Assembly (NCBI RefSeq): GCF_039544305.1 | Contig: NZ_BAABLK010000091.1 | Location: forward strand, 1 to 64,000 | Source: Paeniglutamicibacter antarcticus_C | GTDB lineage: Bacteria; Actinomycetota; Actinomycetes; Actinomycetales; Micrococcaceae | DNA: 64,000 nt | Reading direction: 5' to 3' | Shown here: positions 51,456-60,884 of the stretch, piece by piece | How the letters are laid out: every line of letters begins with the position of its first letter | Numbering within the stretch: position 1 is the first letter of the stretch | Made by a program: the position numbers and the translations under genes | Notes under the pieces: model-generated | What the model was told of the DNA's origin: nothing | The model's database searches: none | What the model saw: only the letters and a program-made list of their open reading frames with translations

Positions 51456-52571
51456 CTAGAGCGTGTGAGGACCCTGATGGAGCAGTTCCTCGAGACGAAC
51501 CAGGAACGCGGTGGTCTCGGCCTCGGTGCCAGCGGTGACCCGCAGGTGGCCCGGAATCCCTACATCGCGGATGATGACCCCCGCTTCCAACAGGCCTTCC
51601 CAAATGGCCTTGGGGTTCGCAAGTCCGCCGAAGAAGACGAAATTGGAGTCGCTGGAAGCTGGCTCCAGCCCCATGCGGGTCAGTTCGTTGACGATACGGT
51701 CACGTTGGACCTTGATTGCCTCGACGTTGGCCAGCAGTGCATCGACGTGTTTCAACGCGGCGTTCGCTGTTGCCTGGGTGATCGCCGAGAGGTGGTACGG
51801 CAGGCGGACCAGCCGAATGGCGTCGGTGACTTCAGGCGCTGCGGCAAGGTAGCCCAGGCGGGCACCGGCCAAGGCAAAGGCCTTGGACATGGTGCGCGAA
51901 ACTATCAGCCGCTCACGCCCCGGCAGCAGCGAGAGCGCCGAGGCCGTTCCCGTATGGGCGAATTCCGCGTAGGCCTCGTCCACGATCACGATCGCGTGGC
52001 TTGCTTCCCCGGCTTCGTAGACGGCCTCAACGACATCCAGACCCAGCGCAGTGCCGGTTGGGTTGTTCGGTGAGCACAGCATGACGATGTTCGGCGCAGT
52101 CTCGCGTACCTGGACCGCGGCGTCGGCTGCGGAAAGCCCGTAGCACTCGGTGCGAACCCCGGCCACGTAGGTGGTGTCGGTTCCGGAAGCCAGCAGCGGA
52201 TACATGGAGTAAGTGGGAGGGAATCCCATGACGGTGCGTCCTGGACCTCCGAAGGCCTGCAGTATTTGCTGGAGGACCTCGTTGGAGCCGTTGGCCGCCC
52301 AGACATTGTCCGCTTCCAGTCCGTGGCCAAGGTAAGCGGCCAGTCGCTCGCGTAGTTCGGTGAACTCACGGTCGGGGTAACGATTCAGGCCAACGGCCGC
52401 TGCAGAGACTTCTTCCACAATCGCCCGATGGACCTCGGCGGGAAGCGGATGAGTGTTTTCATTGACGTTCAGCTGGATGGGTACGTCAATTTGTGGTGCA
52501 CCGTAGGGTTTGAGACCTTGGAGATTCTCTCGCAGGGGCAGATTTGCCAGGCGATTTAGCCGTTCATTCAC
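51456..52571 (-). CDS. hisC: Histidinol-phosphate aminotransferase
   Basis: PLP-dependent class I/II aminotransferase of 371 residues. VMLCSPNNPTGTALGLDVVE and VDEAYAEF bind PLP; the lysine lies in SRTMSKAFALAGARLGYLAA. The N-terminal block DVPIQLNVNENTHPLPAEV is the HisC substrate-side strand. The start is GTG at 52571. It is the first his gene seen here; hisD, which commonly precedes hisC, is not present upstream, where the LysM gene ends 117 bases away. Confidence 0.95.
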   Translation of the reverse strand: MNERLNRLANLPLRENLQGLKPYGAPQIDVPIQLNVNENTHPLPAEVHRAIVEEVSAAAVGLNRYPDREFTELRERLAAYLGHGLEADNVWAANGSNEVLQQILQAFGGPGRTVMGFPPTYSMYPLLASGTDTTYVAGVRTECYGLSAADAAVQVRETAPNIVMLCSPNNPTGTALGLDVVEAVYEAGEASHAIVIVDEAYAEFAHTGTASALSLLPGRERLIVSRTMSKAFALAGARLGYLAAAPEVTDAIRLVRLPYHLSAITQATANAALKHVDALLANVEAIKVQRDRIVNELTRMGLEPASSDSNFVFFGGLANPKAIWEGLLEAGVIIRDVGIPGHLRVTAGTEAETTAFLVRLEELLHQGPHTL

Positions 52572-52687
52572 CGCTCAAGTCTACGGTGGCTTCCCGCCCT
52601 CCAAGAATCAGCGCCGGCACCAAGGGTCATAATCCGTTAGCAATGCGGAGGTGCAGCGTAGTTCCGCACCCTTTGGGTTAACAATCT

Positions 52688-53092
52688 TCAGCTTCCGATG
52701 GGAACGAAGAGTTCCGCTCCCGGCTGCAGTACCGAGCTGTTGAGGTTGTTCAGATCACCGATCTGCTGCACGGCATCGCGGGGTTCGAGCTGCGGGGCAA
52801 ATTCACGAGCCAATCCCCAGAGGGTGTCCCCCTCGATGACGGTGACGCTTAAGGCGTCAACGCCAACCGGGTTCACGTCCGAGGCATTCGCGGGTGACAG
52901 GAATACGCCCAGGAGCATCAATGCCACGACGCTGATAAGAAAGATTGGTAGTCCAATAATCACGAACTTGCCGCGGCGGGTAAGTCGCAAAGGAGCGAGG
53001 TCGGATTCGTTTCCCTGTGCTGAACGCGGAGCAGGGATGTAGTCGGGGGACGTAATTAGGTGGAGCGGGGCCGAGAGAGCAGTGCTTGCCAT
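52688..53092 (-). CDS. LysM-domain membrane protein, candidate SOS cell-division suppressor
   Basis: A 134-residue protein: a 45-residue cytosolic head, one membrane span (KFVIIGLPIFLISVVALMLL) and an outside LysM domain (SVTVIEGDTLWGLAREFAPQ) that should bind peptidoglycan. Its gene is divergent from lexA with LexA boxes between. The same layout is known for Rv2719c of Mycobacterium tuberculosis and divS of Corynebacterium, which restrain division during DNA damage, and for YneA of Bacillus. That role is inferred by position and architecture. Start ATG at 53092. Confidence 0.8.
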   Translation of the reverse strand: MASTALSAPLHLITSPDYIPAPRSAQGNESDLAPLRLTRRGKFVIIGLPIFLISVVALMLLGVFLSPANASDVNPVGVDALSVTVIEGDTLWGLAREFAPQLEPRDAVQQIGDLNNLNSSVLQPGAELFVPIGS

Positions 53093-53178
53093 GTCTTTGC
53101 CTTTCCTCTGAATTCACTTGTTCGACGAGGGCATGTGGCCCAGACTCGAACAGGAGACTGTTATTAGTACAAATCTTT

Positions 53179-53258
53179 CGAAGATATGTTCGTAGTGCGT
53201 AGGTTATTTCTAGCACCTTTCGACGACACGTGTCCATATATGTTCGAACAAATCTTTG
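53179..53258. promoter_or_regulatory. Multiple LexA (SOS) boxes between lexA and the LysM gene
   Basis: CGAAGATATGTTCG (53179-53192) differs little from the actinobacterial box CGAACNNNNGTTCG. Two overlapping partial boxes follow: TCCATATATGTTCG (53233-53246, a half site plus weak partner) and CGAACAAATCTTTG (53245-53258). An ACAAATCTTT element is repeated at 53169-53178 and 53249-53258. The arrangement suggests LexA control of both divergent genes. Confidence 0.7.
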
Positions 53259-53284
53259 AAAGTAGTGTCTTTATCTACTAAGCT
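53256..53284 (+). promoter_or_regulatory. Candidate lexA promoter
   Basis: TTGAAA (53256-53261), a 17-base spacer and TAAGCT (53279-53284) lie about 95 bases before the lexA start. The -35 overlaps the last LexA box, as expected for autorepression. The -10 is a weak match. Confidence 0.45.
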
Positions 53285-53379
53285 TGGAGTCGTGAAGCGA
53301 TGTATTTACTACATCAACACACACCTACAATTTGCGGCACGCGCGGGCACCCCGCGATGATCGGGATGAGGCACTGACA

Positions 53380-54099
53380 ATGACGACCGAAGAACGAACC
53401 CCTCGACGCGACGCGAAGAGTCTGACGATTCGCCAGAAAAAGGTCCTCGAGACCATCCAACGTTCCGTAAGTACCAATGGCTACCCGCCGTCGATGCGGG
53501 AAATCGGGGATGCCGTTGGGCTCGCGAGCCTTTCGAGCGTGACCCACCAGCTCAGCCAACTCGAGAAGCTCGGCTATATCCGCCGCGATCCACGTCGGCC
53601 CCGCGCCATGGAGATCCTGCTTCCGCTCCAGCTCAAGGGAGAATCAAAGCTGCAGTTGGTAGAGGGCGGTACGGAGCTCAAGGCAGCGAACGGAATGAAC
53701 GTCTCCGAGCTGACAACCTCTGCGGACACCGCGATGGTGCCATTGGTAGGGCGCATCGCCGCCGGTGGACCAATCCTCGCCGACCAGGCTGTGGAAGACG
53801 TTTTCGCCCTCCCGCGCCAGTTGGTGGGACACGGAGAACTTTTTATGCTCAAAGTCAGCGGAGATTCGATGATTGACGCCGCCATTTGCGATGGCGACTG
53901 GGTGGTTGTCAGGCGCCAACCTACAGCAATCAACGGAGACATCGTCGCGGCACTTCTCGATGACGAGGCCACAGTAAAGACTTTCCGGCAGCGGGACGGC
54001 CATACATGGCTCTTGCCTCAGAACTCCCGCTACGAACCGATCCTGGGCGATTCCGCCACGGTGATGGGCAAGGTCGTATCGGTCATGCGTTCGATCTAG
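53380..54099 (+). CDS. lexA: LexA SOS repressor / autoprotease
   Basis: A 239-residue repressor of DNA-damage genes. The N-terminal winged helix has GYPPSMREIGDAVGLASLSS; the C-terminal domain is the serine autoprotease. The self-cleavage bond is A128-G129 in GRIAAGG, and the catalytic pair is Ser163 (SGDSMID) and Lys200 (ATVKTF). RecA filaments trigger its cleavage; recA lies at the right end of this window. ATG at 53380 (MTTEERTPR) is preferred over an upstream in-frame ATG at 53332 whose extra residues are not conserved-looking. Confidence 0.96.
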   Translation: MTTEERTPRRDAKSLTIRQKKVLETIQRSVSTNGYPPSMREIGDAVGLASLSSVTHQLSQLEKLGYIRRDPRRPRAMEILLPLQLKGESKLQLVEGGTELKAANGMNVSELTTSADTAMVPLVGRIAAGGPILADQAVEDVFALPRQLVGHGELFMLKVSGDSMIDAAICDGDWVVVRRQPTAINGDIVAALLDDEATVKTFRQRDGHTWLLPQNSRYEPILGDSATVMGKVVSVMRSI

Positions 54100-54127
54100 G
54101 AACGCACCCAGGAACACATCCCCCCGC

Positions 54128-54170
54128 AAATACCAGAGGGCCGGTCAACTTGACCGGCCCTCTGGTATTT
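54128..54170. terminator. Long bidirectional terminator
   Basis: AAATACCAGAGGGCCGGTCAA (54128-54148) is followed after one base by its perfect complement (54150-54170), giving about 19 usable base pairs ending in ATTT on either strand. It separates convergent lexA and the helicase gene. Confidence 0.8.
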
Positions 54171-54221
54171 CGCTCCTCAGGGGCGTACGTCCTCCACGAA
54201 GCAGGAGATGGCAAGACCAAC

Positions 54222-56228
54222 CTAGCCTTCGGCGAGCCTTTCAAGGGCCGCAATAACCGTGGGTTTGTCGGGGGTGGCCCACAGTGGCGGCAACGACGCC
54301 CGCAGGAATGTTCCGTACCGCTCGGTGGCCAAACGTGAATCAAGCACGGCGACCACGCCCTTGTCATTTACCGAGCGGATCAGACGTCCCGCCCCCTGCG
54401 CCAGACGCACAGCAGCGTGGCTCGCGGCCACTGCCATGAACCCGTTGCCACCGTGCTTGGCGACATCACGGCTGCGTGCCGAGGACAGCGGGTCATCGGG
54501 GCGCGGGAAGGGTATTTTGTCGATGATGACCAACCGGCAGGCGTTGCCGGGCACGTCCACTCCCTGCCACAACGTCATCGTGCCAAACAAGCAGGTGTCC
54601 GGCTCGGCGGAGAACTGGTCGACAAGGGCCTTCATGCTCGATTCGCCCTGGCACAGGATTGGGATATCCAGCCGCGCCCGCAGGATCTCGGCGGCATCCT
54701 CGGCCGCCCGGCGCGAAGTGAACAGTGCCAGCGCCCCTCCGCCGGAGGCGTTGATCAAATCCTCGATCTCGCATAGTGTTTCTTGCGACATCTGGCGCCC
54801 TGGTTTGGGCAGGTGCTTGGCGACATACAAGATGCCTTGCTTGGGATAGTTAAAGGGGCTTCCCACATCGACACCGTTCCAGGTCGGCGCCCCGTCCCCG
54901 ACCAGCCCCAAGGTGCCCGCAACCGGCTCGAAGGCCGCGCCGATGGCCAGTGTTGCACTGGTGAGAATCACGGTACGGCCGTCGAAGAGGCCCTCCCGAA
55001 GCTTTCCGGCCACCGAGAGCGGGGCCACGTTCAGGGTCGGCTGGGTGGACTCGTCAGGTTGCACGTATCCCTCCCCCGCAGAGAAATGGCCGGGCCTGGA
55101 GGCCCAGATGACTTCGCGCTCCTCGGTCATCTCAAGCATCTTGTTGCATTGCTCCACCAGGTACATCACCTGGGAGCGTGCCATCTGGCGACCGCCGTCA
55201 GCCGGTGCATTGGCTTCGGCCTTGGAATCGGAGAGCACCACCCGCGCGGCCTCGGAGATCTGGTTGAGCGCCGATTGCTGTTCCTCGTTCAGTCCCTTGG
55301 CCATGAGTCCGGTGGGAACGCCTTCGAGGGACCGGGCCAGTGCCTTGGCCCCCTGGTTCAGCGCGTCGACGCTGACCGAGCAGTGCTTGCGCGCGGCCGA
55401 GGCTGCTGTCTGGACCATGGTCACCGACAGGGGCCGCGTCACCGAACTGGTCACCCTGTCCTGCAGCTCGTGGGCTTCGTCAATGATGACGGTGTCGAAA
55501 TCCGGCAGTACTGCGAGGCCTTCGAAGGCCGAGACGGCCAGCATTGCGTGATTGGTGATCACCACGTCGGCGTCCGCTGCCCGGGAACGAGCCAACTCGC
55601 TGAAGCACTCGGCGGCCATGGGACACTTTTGCGCACCCAGGCAGTCCATGGCGCTGACCGAGACCTGGCGCCAGGCCTTGTCACTGACTCCGGGGCTGAT
55701 GTCGTCCCGGTCCCCGGTGTTGGTGCGCTCTGCCCATTCCCGGAGCCGCACCACTTCCTGGCCCAACGCGGAGTTGGGCCCATCGCTTGAGCCACCAGCA
55801 ACGGGGGTGCCGGAGTCCATCGAAAACAATGCGCCTTCGTCATCGTCGGGGTACCCGCCCCCGAGCTTGTACTGGCACACGTAGTTGGAACGGCCCTTGA
55901 CCAGGGCGACGTCCATCTCCCGCGGCAGTTTGTCCTTCAGCGAGGAAAGCAGCCGAGGCACATCGCGCCCAACGATCTGCGCCTGCAGGGCCAGGGTTGC
56001 GGTGGAAATCACCACCGGCTTCTCCGATCCAAGAGCGTGGGCAAGTGCCGGAACCAGATAGGCCATCGACTTGCCCGTGCCGGTTCCTGCCTGCACGAGC
56101 AAGTGTTCACCACTTTCCATGGCGCGCACGACCTGTCGGGCCATTTCGTGTTGCCCCGGCCGGTTTTGCCCGCCCATGGTGGACACTGCGGTGTCCAATA
56201 GGTCGATGACCTCTGATTCCTCAGCCAT
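54222..56228 (-). CDS. DinG/XPD-like ATP-dependent DNA helicase
   Basis: A 668-residue superfamily 2 helicase. Walker A is QAGTGTGKSMAYLVPALAHA near residue 42; the DEAH box is VIIDEAHEL near residue 250. Four cysteines between them (one in NYVCQYKL, three in CLGAQKCPMAAECF) should hold a 4Fe-4S cluster, as in DinG and XPD. C-terminal motifs include LFGTMTLWQGVDVPG and the QGAGRLIRS motif VI. It probably unwinds damaged or structured DNA 5' to 3'. It overlaps hflX by eight bases, so the two are coupled. Confidence 0.92.
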   Translation of the reverse strand: MAEESEVIDLLDTAVSTMGGQNRPGQHEMARQVVRAMESGEHLLVQAGTGTGKSMAYLVPALAHALGSEKPVVISTATLALQAQIVGRDVPRLLSSLKDKLPREMDVALVKGRSNYVCQYKLGGGYPDDDEGALFSMDSGTPVAGGSSDGPNSALGQEVVRLREWAERTNTGDRDDISPGVSDKAWRQVSVSAMDCLGAQKCPMAAECFSELARSRAADADVVITNHAMLAVSAFEGLAVLPDFDTVIIDEAHELQDRVTSSVTRPLSVTMVQTAASAARKHCSVSVDALNQGAKALARSLEGVPTGLMAKGLNEEQQSALNQISEAARVVLSDSKAEANAPADGGRQMARSQVMYLVEQCNKMLEMTEEREVIWASRPGHFSAGEGYVQPDESTQPTLNVAPLSVAGKLREGLFDGRTVILTSATLAIGAAFEPVAGTLGLVGDGAPTWNGVDVGSPFNYPKQGILYVAKHLPKPGRQMSQETLCEIEDLINASGGGALALFTSRRAAEDAAEILRARLDIPILCQGESSMKALVDQFSAEPDTCLFGTMTLWQGVDVPGNACRLVIIDKIPFPRPDDPLSSARSRDVAKHGGNGFMAVAASHAAVRLAQGAGRLIRSVNDKGVVAVLDSRLATERYGTFLRASLPPLWATPDKPTVIAALERLAEG

Positions 56229-57792
56229 GAATACTAAATTGCTCCACTTCTGCGGCCAAGCCTTCGCGGACCTTGACCATCATGCGGGTTCCCACTTCGG
56301 TGTGCTCGATGGCCAGGATCTCGGCCTCGGCGCCGTGGAGCCTGTTGACCACGTCGCCTCGATCATAGGGAATCATCAATTCTAGTTGGACATCCGGCCG
56401 CGGAATTGCATCACTGATTTTCGCCAGCAGTTCCTCGATGCCTTCGCCGGTACGTGCCGAGACGATGACGTGGTTGGGCTCGTGCTGGCGCAGGCGTTCC
56501 ACCACGAAGGGATCGGCCACGTCAGCCTTGTTCAAAACGATGATCTCGGGGATGCCGCGGGCGTCAACATCGTTGAAAACCTCACGGACCGCCTGGATCT
56601 GGCCTTCGGGGTCCGGGTGCGAGGCATCCACCACGTGCAGGATCAGATCGGCGTCGGCCACTTCCTCCAGCGTGGAGCGGAAGGCCTCGACCAGTTGGGT
56701 GGGCAGCGATTTCACGAACCCGACGGTGTCCGCCAGCGTGTAGGTCAACCCGTCGCTGGTTTCGGCTTGCCTGACGGTGGGATCCAGCGTCGCAAACAGC
56801 GTGTTGTCGACAAGGACCCCGGCGTGGGTGAGCCGGTTGAGCAACGAGGACTTCCCGGCGTTGGTGTATCCGGCAATGGCCACCGAGGGAACCATGTTGC
56901 GCTTGCGATTGGCGCGCTTGGTTTCCCGGGCCGGAAGCATTCCCTTGATTTCCTTGCGCAGCTTGGCCATGCGGTCGCGAATGCGCCGGCGGTCCATTTC
57001 GATCTTTGTTTCGCCGGGACCACGCGAGCCGATGCCGCCACCGGCGGTGCCCACGCGGCCACCTGCCTGGCGTGACATCGATTCACCCCAACCGCGCAGG
57101 CGCGGCAGGAGGTATTCGAGTTGGGCCAATTCCACCTGCGCGCGGCCCTCGTGGCTTTTTGCGTGCTGTGCAAAGATGTCAAGGATCAAGGCGGTGCGGT
57201 CGATGACCTTCACTTTGACTACGTCTTCGAGGGCGCGACGTTGGGAGGGCGCGAGTTCGGTGTCGATGATGACGGTGTCTGCCCCGGTGGCTGAAACGAT
57301 GTCTCGCAGTTCCATGGCCTTGCCGGAACCTAGATAGGTGTTTGCATCGGGCTTTGCACGGCGTTGGACCATGCCGTCAAGGACTTCCGAGCCTGCGGTC
57401 TCGGCCAGTGCCGCCAGTTCCCTGAGCGAGTTCTCGGCGTCTTCGGCCGTGCCTTCGTTCCAGATGCCTGCCAAAACCACACGTTCGAGGCGCAGCTGCC
57501 GGTTTTCAACCTCGGTGACGTCCTCGAGCTCGGTGGACAGGCTTGCCGATCGGCGAAGCCCCCTTCTGGCTTCAAGTTCGTCCTGGTCCCCGTCGAATGA
57601 GGTGTGCTCGTCGGTGAGCCTGCTCAGCGCCTGGGCACGGCCTGCGAGGATGCCTTCATCCTCGGGAGCGCCAAAGTGTGTGCTTTTGCTGGCTGCGGCA
57701 GCGTCGCTGGCAAGGATCCGTTCGATGGCGGACTGAAGCTGTGCGTCGTCCATCTCGTTGTCCTGCGGGCCGCTGGGCTGTGGATTGGTCAT
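56221..57792 (-). CDS. hflX: GTPase HflX
   Basis: Ribosome-associated GTPase that splits stalled or heat-damaged ribosomes. The 523-residue protein has the HflX N-domain with DANTYLGSGKAMELRDIV, a coiled helix with the GGRVGTAGGGIGSRGPGETK glycine-rich loop, then the G domain: VAIAGYTNAGKSSLLNRLTH (G1), DTVGFVKSLPTQLVEAFRST (G3) and LNKAD (G4). ATG at 57792 has AAAGGGGAAC directly upstream and is a strong start. An open frame extends 74 codons further but is Gly/Pro/Gln-rich and unlike HflX. Confidence 0.95.
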   Translation of the reverse strand: MTNPQPSGPQDNEMDDAQLQSAIERILASDAAAASKSTHFGAPEDEGILAGRAQALSRLTDEHTSFDGDQDELEARRGLRRSASLSTELEDVTEVENRQLRLERVVLAGIWNEGTAEDAENSLRELAALAETAGSEVLDGMVQRRAKPDANTYLGSGKAMELRDIVSATGADTVIIDTELAPSQRRALEDVVKVKVIDRTALILDIFAQHAKSHEGRAQVELAQLEYLLPRLRGWGESMSRQAGGRVGTAGGGIGSRGPGETKIEMDRRRIRDRMAKLRKEIKGMLPARETKRANRKRNMVPSVAIAGYTNAGKSSLLNRLTHAGVLVDNTLFATLDPTVRQAETSDGLTYTLADTVGFVKSLPTQLVEAFRSTLEEVADADLILHVVDASHPDPEGQIQAVREVFNDVDARGIPEIIVLNKADVADPFVVERLRQHEPNHVIVSARTGEGIEELLAKISDAIPRPDVQLELMIPYDRGDVVNRLHGAEAEILAIEHTEVGTRMMVKVREGLAAEVEQFSIHG

Positions 57793-58346
57793 GTTCCCCT
57801 TTGCTTGCTGTATTCCAGAATAGTGCCCCGGGCCGACAGATGCGTCTTCGCCGGTGGATTGGCCTTCTTGGGGGTGAGGTACGTGGGGTGTTTGCATGGT
57901 TGGTCCTTGCTGGGCTCCGTACGGGGACGGTCCGCCCTGGTTACTTGGTCCGGGACCGCGGGTGATGCGATCGCTCACGGGTGCATGGGCTGCGGCTGTA
58001 TTGGGCCACGTCACGCGTATGCTCCGGAACCCGGCTTTGCCCTGCCAGGCTTCCTGTCAGCCCGGGTACGAGAAAATGGGGTGGTTTCCTCGAGGCTTGA
58101 ATCAAGGAGTGACTATTCGGCGGTACACAGCATGGCCCGTTGTTGGTCTACTTGGCCTCACGGAGCCAAAGGCTCGGTGGGAAGGACGCGGCACATTCGT
58201 GGGTTTAGTGCGTCTTACAGCTTAGTCATAGGGAAAACTCTATCACTTCATCCGGCTGCGCGCCTTGATGTATCTCACAGTCGGTTGGGGGCCCGAATCG
58301 GGGGCCGAGTTTGGGTTTGTCACCCGCAGGCGGTTAACCTGCCAAC
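57793..58346. other. Intergenic stretch between hflX and the RsmC-like gene
   Basis: These 554 bases separate divergent genes. The first 220 are open in the hflX frame with a Gly/Pro/Gln-rich translation; the rest holds no convincing gene. The last 80 bases carry two nearly identical GGGGCCCGAATCGGGGGCC-type patches (about 58286-58308) and a GGTTAACC palindrome close to the plus-strand start. Promoters for both genes should lie here. Confidence 0.5.
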
Positions 58347-58964
58347 ATGAGCCCGGACCATTATTTCAGCGCACAGCCTTCCACTCCCGAGAAACGGCGC
58401 GACATCAGCGTCGAATTGGGCGGTGCCACACGCAGGCTGAAATCCTCCGGCGGCATCTTCAGTCCTGACCGCATCGACAAGGGAACCGCGGTTCTTTTGC
58501 GTGGTGTTCCGGCACCGGATTCCCAAGGCAACCTCCTGGACATCGGTTGCGGATGGGGACCGATCGCACTTTCGATGGGACTGGCCTCACCGGAGGCAAC
58601 AATTTACGCGGTCGACGTCAATGAACGCAGCCTTGGGCTCACCCGGGACAACGCGGTGTCCCTTGGGCTGAAGAACGTGGTGGTCGCGCTGCCCGGGGAG
58701 GTTGACCCCTTGATCAGCTACAACACCATTTGGTCCAATCCACCGATCCGGATCGGCAAGGAAGCGCTGCACGAGTTGCTGCTTCTGTGGTTGCCCCGCT
58801 TGGCACCGGGCGGCAATGCGTGGCTGGTCGTGCAAAAGAACCTGGGTGCCGATTCCCTGCAGAAGTGGCTGGGCACCGTGATGCCCCCGGAATGGACCAT
58901 TGAACGGGTATCAACCGACAAGGCCTTCCGGATCCTGCATGTGGGACGTCCTGAAACTTCCTGA
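58347..58964 (+). CDS. RsmC/RlmG-like RNA methyltransferase
   Basis: A 205-residue class I methyltransferase, single-domain type. Motif I is LLDIGCGWGPIALSMGLASP near residues 60-80; the catalytic motif IV is SNPPIRIGKEAL near residue 130, the NPPF/Y-type signature of guanine N2 methyltransferases. E. coli RsmC (16S G1207) has two such domains; the actinobacterial relatives have one, as here. RNA target is inferred. Start ATG at 58347 opens MSPDHYFSAQPSTPEKRRDI, typical of this group. Confidence 0.88.
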   Translation: MSPDHYFSAQPSTPEKRRDISVELGGATRRLKSSGGIFSPDRIDKGTAVLLRGVPAPDSQGNLLDIGCGWGPIALSMGLASPEATIYAVDVNERSLGLTRDNAVSLGLKNVVVALPGEVDPLISYNTIWSNPPIRIGKEALHELLLLWLPRLAPGGNAWLVVQKNLGADSLQKWLGTVMPPEWTIERVSTDKAFRILHVGRPETS

Positions 58965-58979
58965 TGCTTCGGTGCGCTT

Positions 58980-59933
58980 CTAGCTGCCCAGAACCTCACC
59001 ACGGGAAACCAGGACCGCCGGACCGCTGAGAATCACGTGTTCCTGGCCGCTTTCGGCGATGGCGAATCCCACCCTCAGCTCCCCTCCCGGCACCTGCACC
59101 GTCCATTGCCCAGCGGCATTGCCCTGGGCCCAGTGCCGGGTAGCGATGACTGCGGCGCAGGCACCCGTGCCGCAGGAGAGCGTTTCTCCGACCCCGCGTT
59201 CGTGGACGCGCATCCGAAGCACGGCGCGGTCTTCGTCCAACACGGCCCCTTCGACCAATACGTACTCTACATTCGTGCCGTTCCGGGTTGTCGGCTCGAC
59301 TTCCGGTGCTGTTGAGAGATCAAGGTTGTCCAGCTCCGCGGCGGTGGCAACCGCCACCACCGTGTGCGGGTTGCCCACCGAGACGCTCAACGCGCCGCGG
59401 GCCTTGTCCAGTTTGGCCGTGGACACGATGGAATCCAACCCGTTCTCCTGGGCTGCCTGTGCGTGGACGAACTCCCAGGGGCCCATGTCCACGGCGTAGC
59501 CATCTTCGAGCCGCGTCACGACCTTGAGGCCTGCGCGCGTGCCGACGGGCAGTTGGCCACCGACGGGCAGGTCCACGAGCTGTTCCTTGAGCAGGAAATG
59601 GACGAAGACACGCACACCGTTGCCGCACATTTCCGAGATCGTTCCATCTGCGTTGCGGTAGTCCATGAACCAGTAGGCATCGGGCCGGATTTCCAGGATC
59701 TTGCGTCCCTCTGGCAGCGTGTCCGAGGGAACGGCGCGAATCAGTCCGTCGCCGCCTATGCCCCGGTGCCTGTCGCACAGTGCTGCGACCTGGCGCTGGC
59801 CAAGATCATGTTGGTTCTCTGGGTCGGAGACTAGGATGAAGTCGTTTCCCGTCCCGTGTCCCTTGGCATAGTTGAGCCTGCCTACGGCCGATTGAAGGTC
59901 GGTGGGTTCCATGGTGTGATCGGTGGTGCTCAT
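58980..59933 (-). CDS. dapF: Diaminopimelate epimerase
   Basis: Converts LL- to meso-diaminopimelate for lysine and cell-wall synthesis without a cofactor. The 317-residue protein has the two active-site cysteines in SEMCGNGVRVF (near residue 100) and LSCGTGACAAV (near residue 245). KGHGTGNDFILV at the N-terminus is the family opening. It is convergent with the RsmC-like gene, the stops 16 bases apart, and lies 34 bases after miaA on the same strand. Confidence 0.96.
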   Translation of the reverse strand: MSTTDHTMEPTDLQSAVGRLNYAKGHGTGNDFILVSDPENQHDLGQRQVAALCDRHRGIGGDGLIRAVPSDTLPEGRKILEIRPDAYWFMDYRNADGTISEMCGNGVRVFVHFLLKEQLVDLPVGGQLPVGTRAGLKVVTRLEDGYAVDMGPWEFVHAQAAQENGLDSIVSTAKLDKARGALSVSVGNPHTVVAVATAAELDNLDLSTAPEVEPTTRNGTNVEYVLVEGAVLDEDRAVLRMRVHERGVGETLSCGTGACAAVIATRHWAQGNAAGQWTVQVPGGELRVGFAIAESGQEHVILSGPAVLVSRGEVLGS

Positions 59934-59967
59934 GTGCCCAACTCTACGTGCCGTGAATTGTCCGAAG

Positions 59968-60873
59968 CTATTTCGCGGTTTCCTTGATTCGCGCCAGGAC
60001 CCCGGGCATCATCGAGTCGGAGACGGGGTTGAACCAGGAGACCCGTTTGTCGGCTCCGAACCATGTGACTTGGCGCCGGGCAAACTGCCGCGTGGCGATG
60101 ACGGTCTTTTCCGTTGCTTCCTTGAAGGACATCGTCCCGTCGAGAGCCGCCAGAAATTGTGCATATCCGATGGCACGCGAAGCGGTCTTCCCTTCGCGCA
60201 GGCCTTCGCGATCGAGCCGGCGGACTTCGTCAAGCAGCCCGAGCTCGACCATGGTGCCCACACGGGAGGCCAATCGCGCATGGAGCAGGGTGCGGTCCAT
60301 GTCCAGGCCGATTTGGATGGCTGGGGAGTGGTATTTGCGCTGGGGCATGAAGGAACTGAACGGCTTGCCGCTGATTTCGTGGACTTCCAAGGCGCGGATA
60401 AGCCTCCGGTCATCCAGGTTCCTTGCCGCTGAAATAGGGTCGACCGCAGCCAACCGCTCGGCGAGGGAACCGATTCCCGTTGCGGCGGCCTCCGCTTCGA
60501 TCCGCCTACGCACGTTGGCGTCTGTCGGAGGGAAATCGATCTCGTCAAGGGCCGCACGCACGTACAGGCCCGAGCCGCCGACGAGGATGGGCACCGCGCC
60601 ACGTTCACGGATCGACTCGAATGCCTCTCTGGCGTCCTTCTGGAAACGGGCGACGCTCGCCTCCTGGCGCACGTCCATGATGTCCAGCAGGTGGTGGGGT
60701 ATGCCACCTCGCTCATGGACCGGCAGCTTGGCGGTGCCGATGTCCATGCCTCGGTAGAACTGCAACGCATCGGCATTGACGATCTCCCCGCCAAGTTCCT
60801 GGGCCAGGGCGATGGAGAGGTCGGACTTGCCTGTTCCGGTTGGTCCCAGGACGGCAATCACCGGAAGTGCCAT
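59968..60873 (-). CDS. miaA: tRNA dimethylallyltransferase
   Basis: Adds a dimethylallyl group to A37 of tRNAs reading codons that begin with U. The 301-residue protein has the P-loop AVLGPTGTGKSDLSIALA, the NADALQFYRGMDIGTAK block, the GGSGLYVRA loop and DDRRLIRALEVHEISGKP. It is followed in the pathway by MiaB, encoded 11 bases upstream on the same strand, so the i6A-to-ms2i6A modification genes are together. ATG at 60873. Confidence 0.96.
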   Translation of the reverse strand: MALPVIAVLGPTGTGKSDLSIALAQELGGEIVNADALQFYRGMDIGTAKLPVHERGGIPHHLLDIMDVRQEASVARFQKDAREAFESIRERGAVPILVGGSGLYVRAALDEIDFPPTDANVRRRIEAEAAATGIGSLAERLAAVDPISAARNLDDRRLIRALEVHEISGKPFSSFMPQRKYHSPAIQIGLDMDRTLLHARLASRVGTMVELGLLDEVRRLDREGLREGKTASRAIGYAQFLAALDGTMSFKEATEKTVIATRQFARRQVTWFGADKRVSWFNPVSDSMMPGVLARIKETAK

Positions 60874-60884
60874 TCGACGGCGGC

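Noticed and set aside
57793..58014. In-frame upstream extension of hflX
   Set aside because: The ATG at 57792 has an excellent ribosome-binding site, and the extension is Gly/Pro/Gln-rich and unlike HflX.
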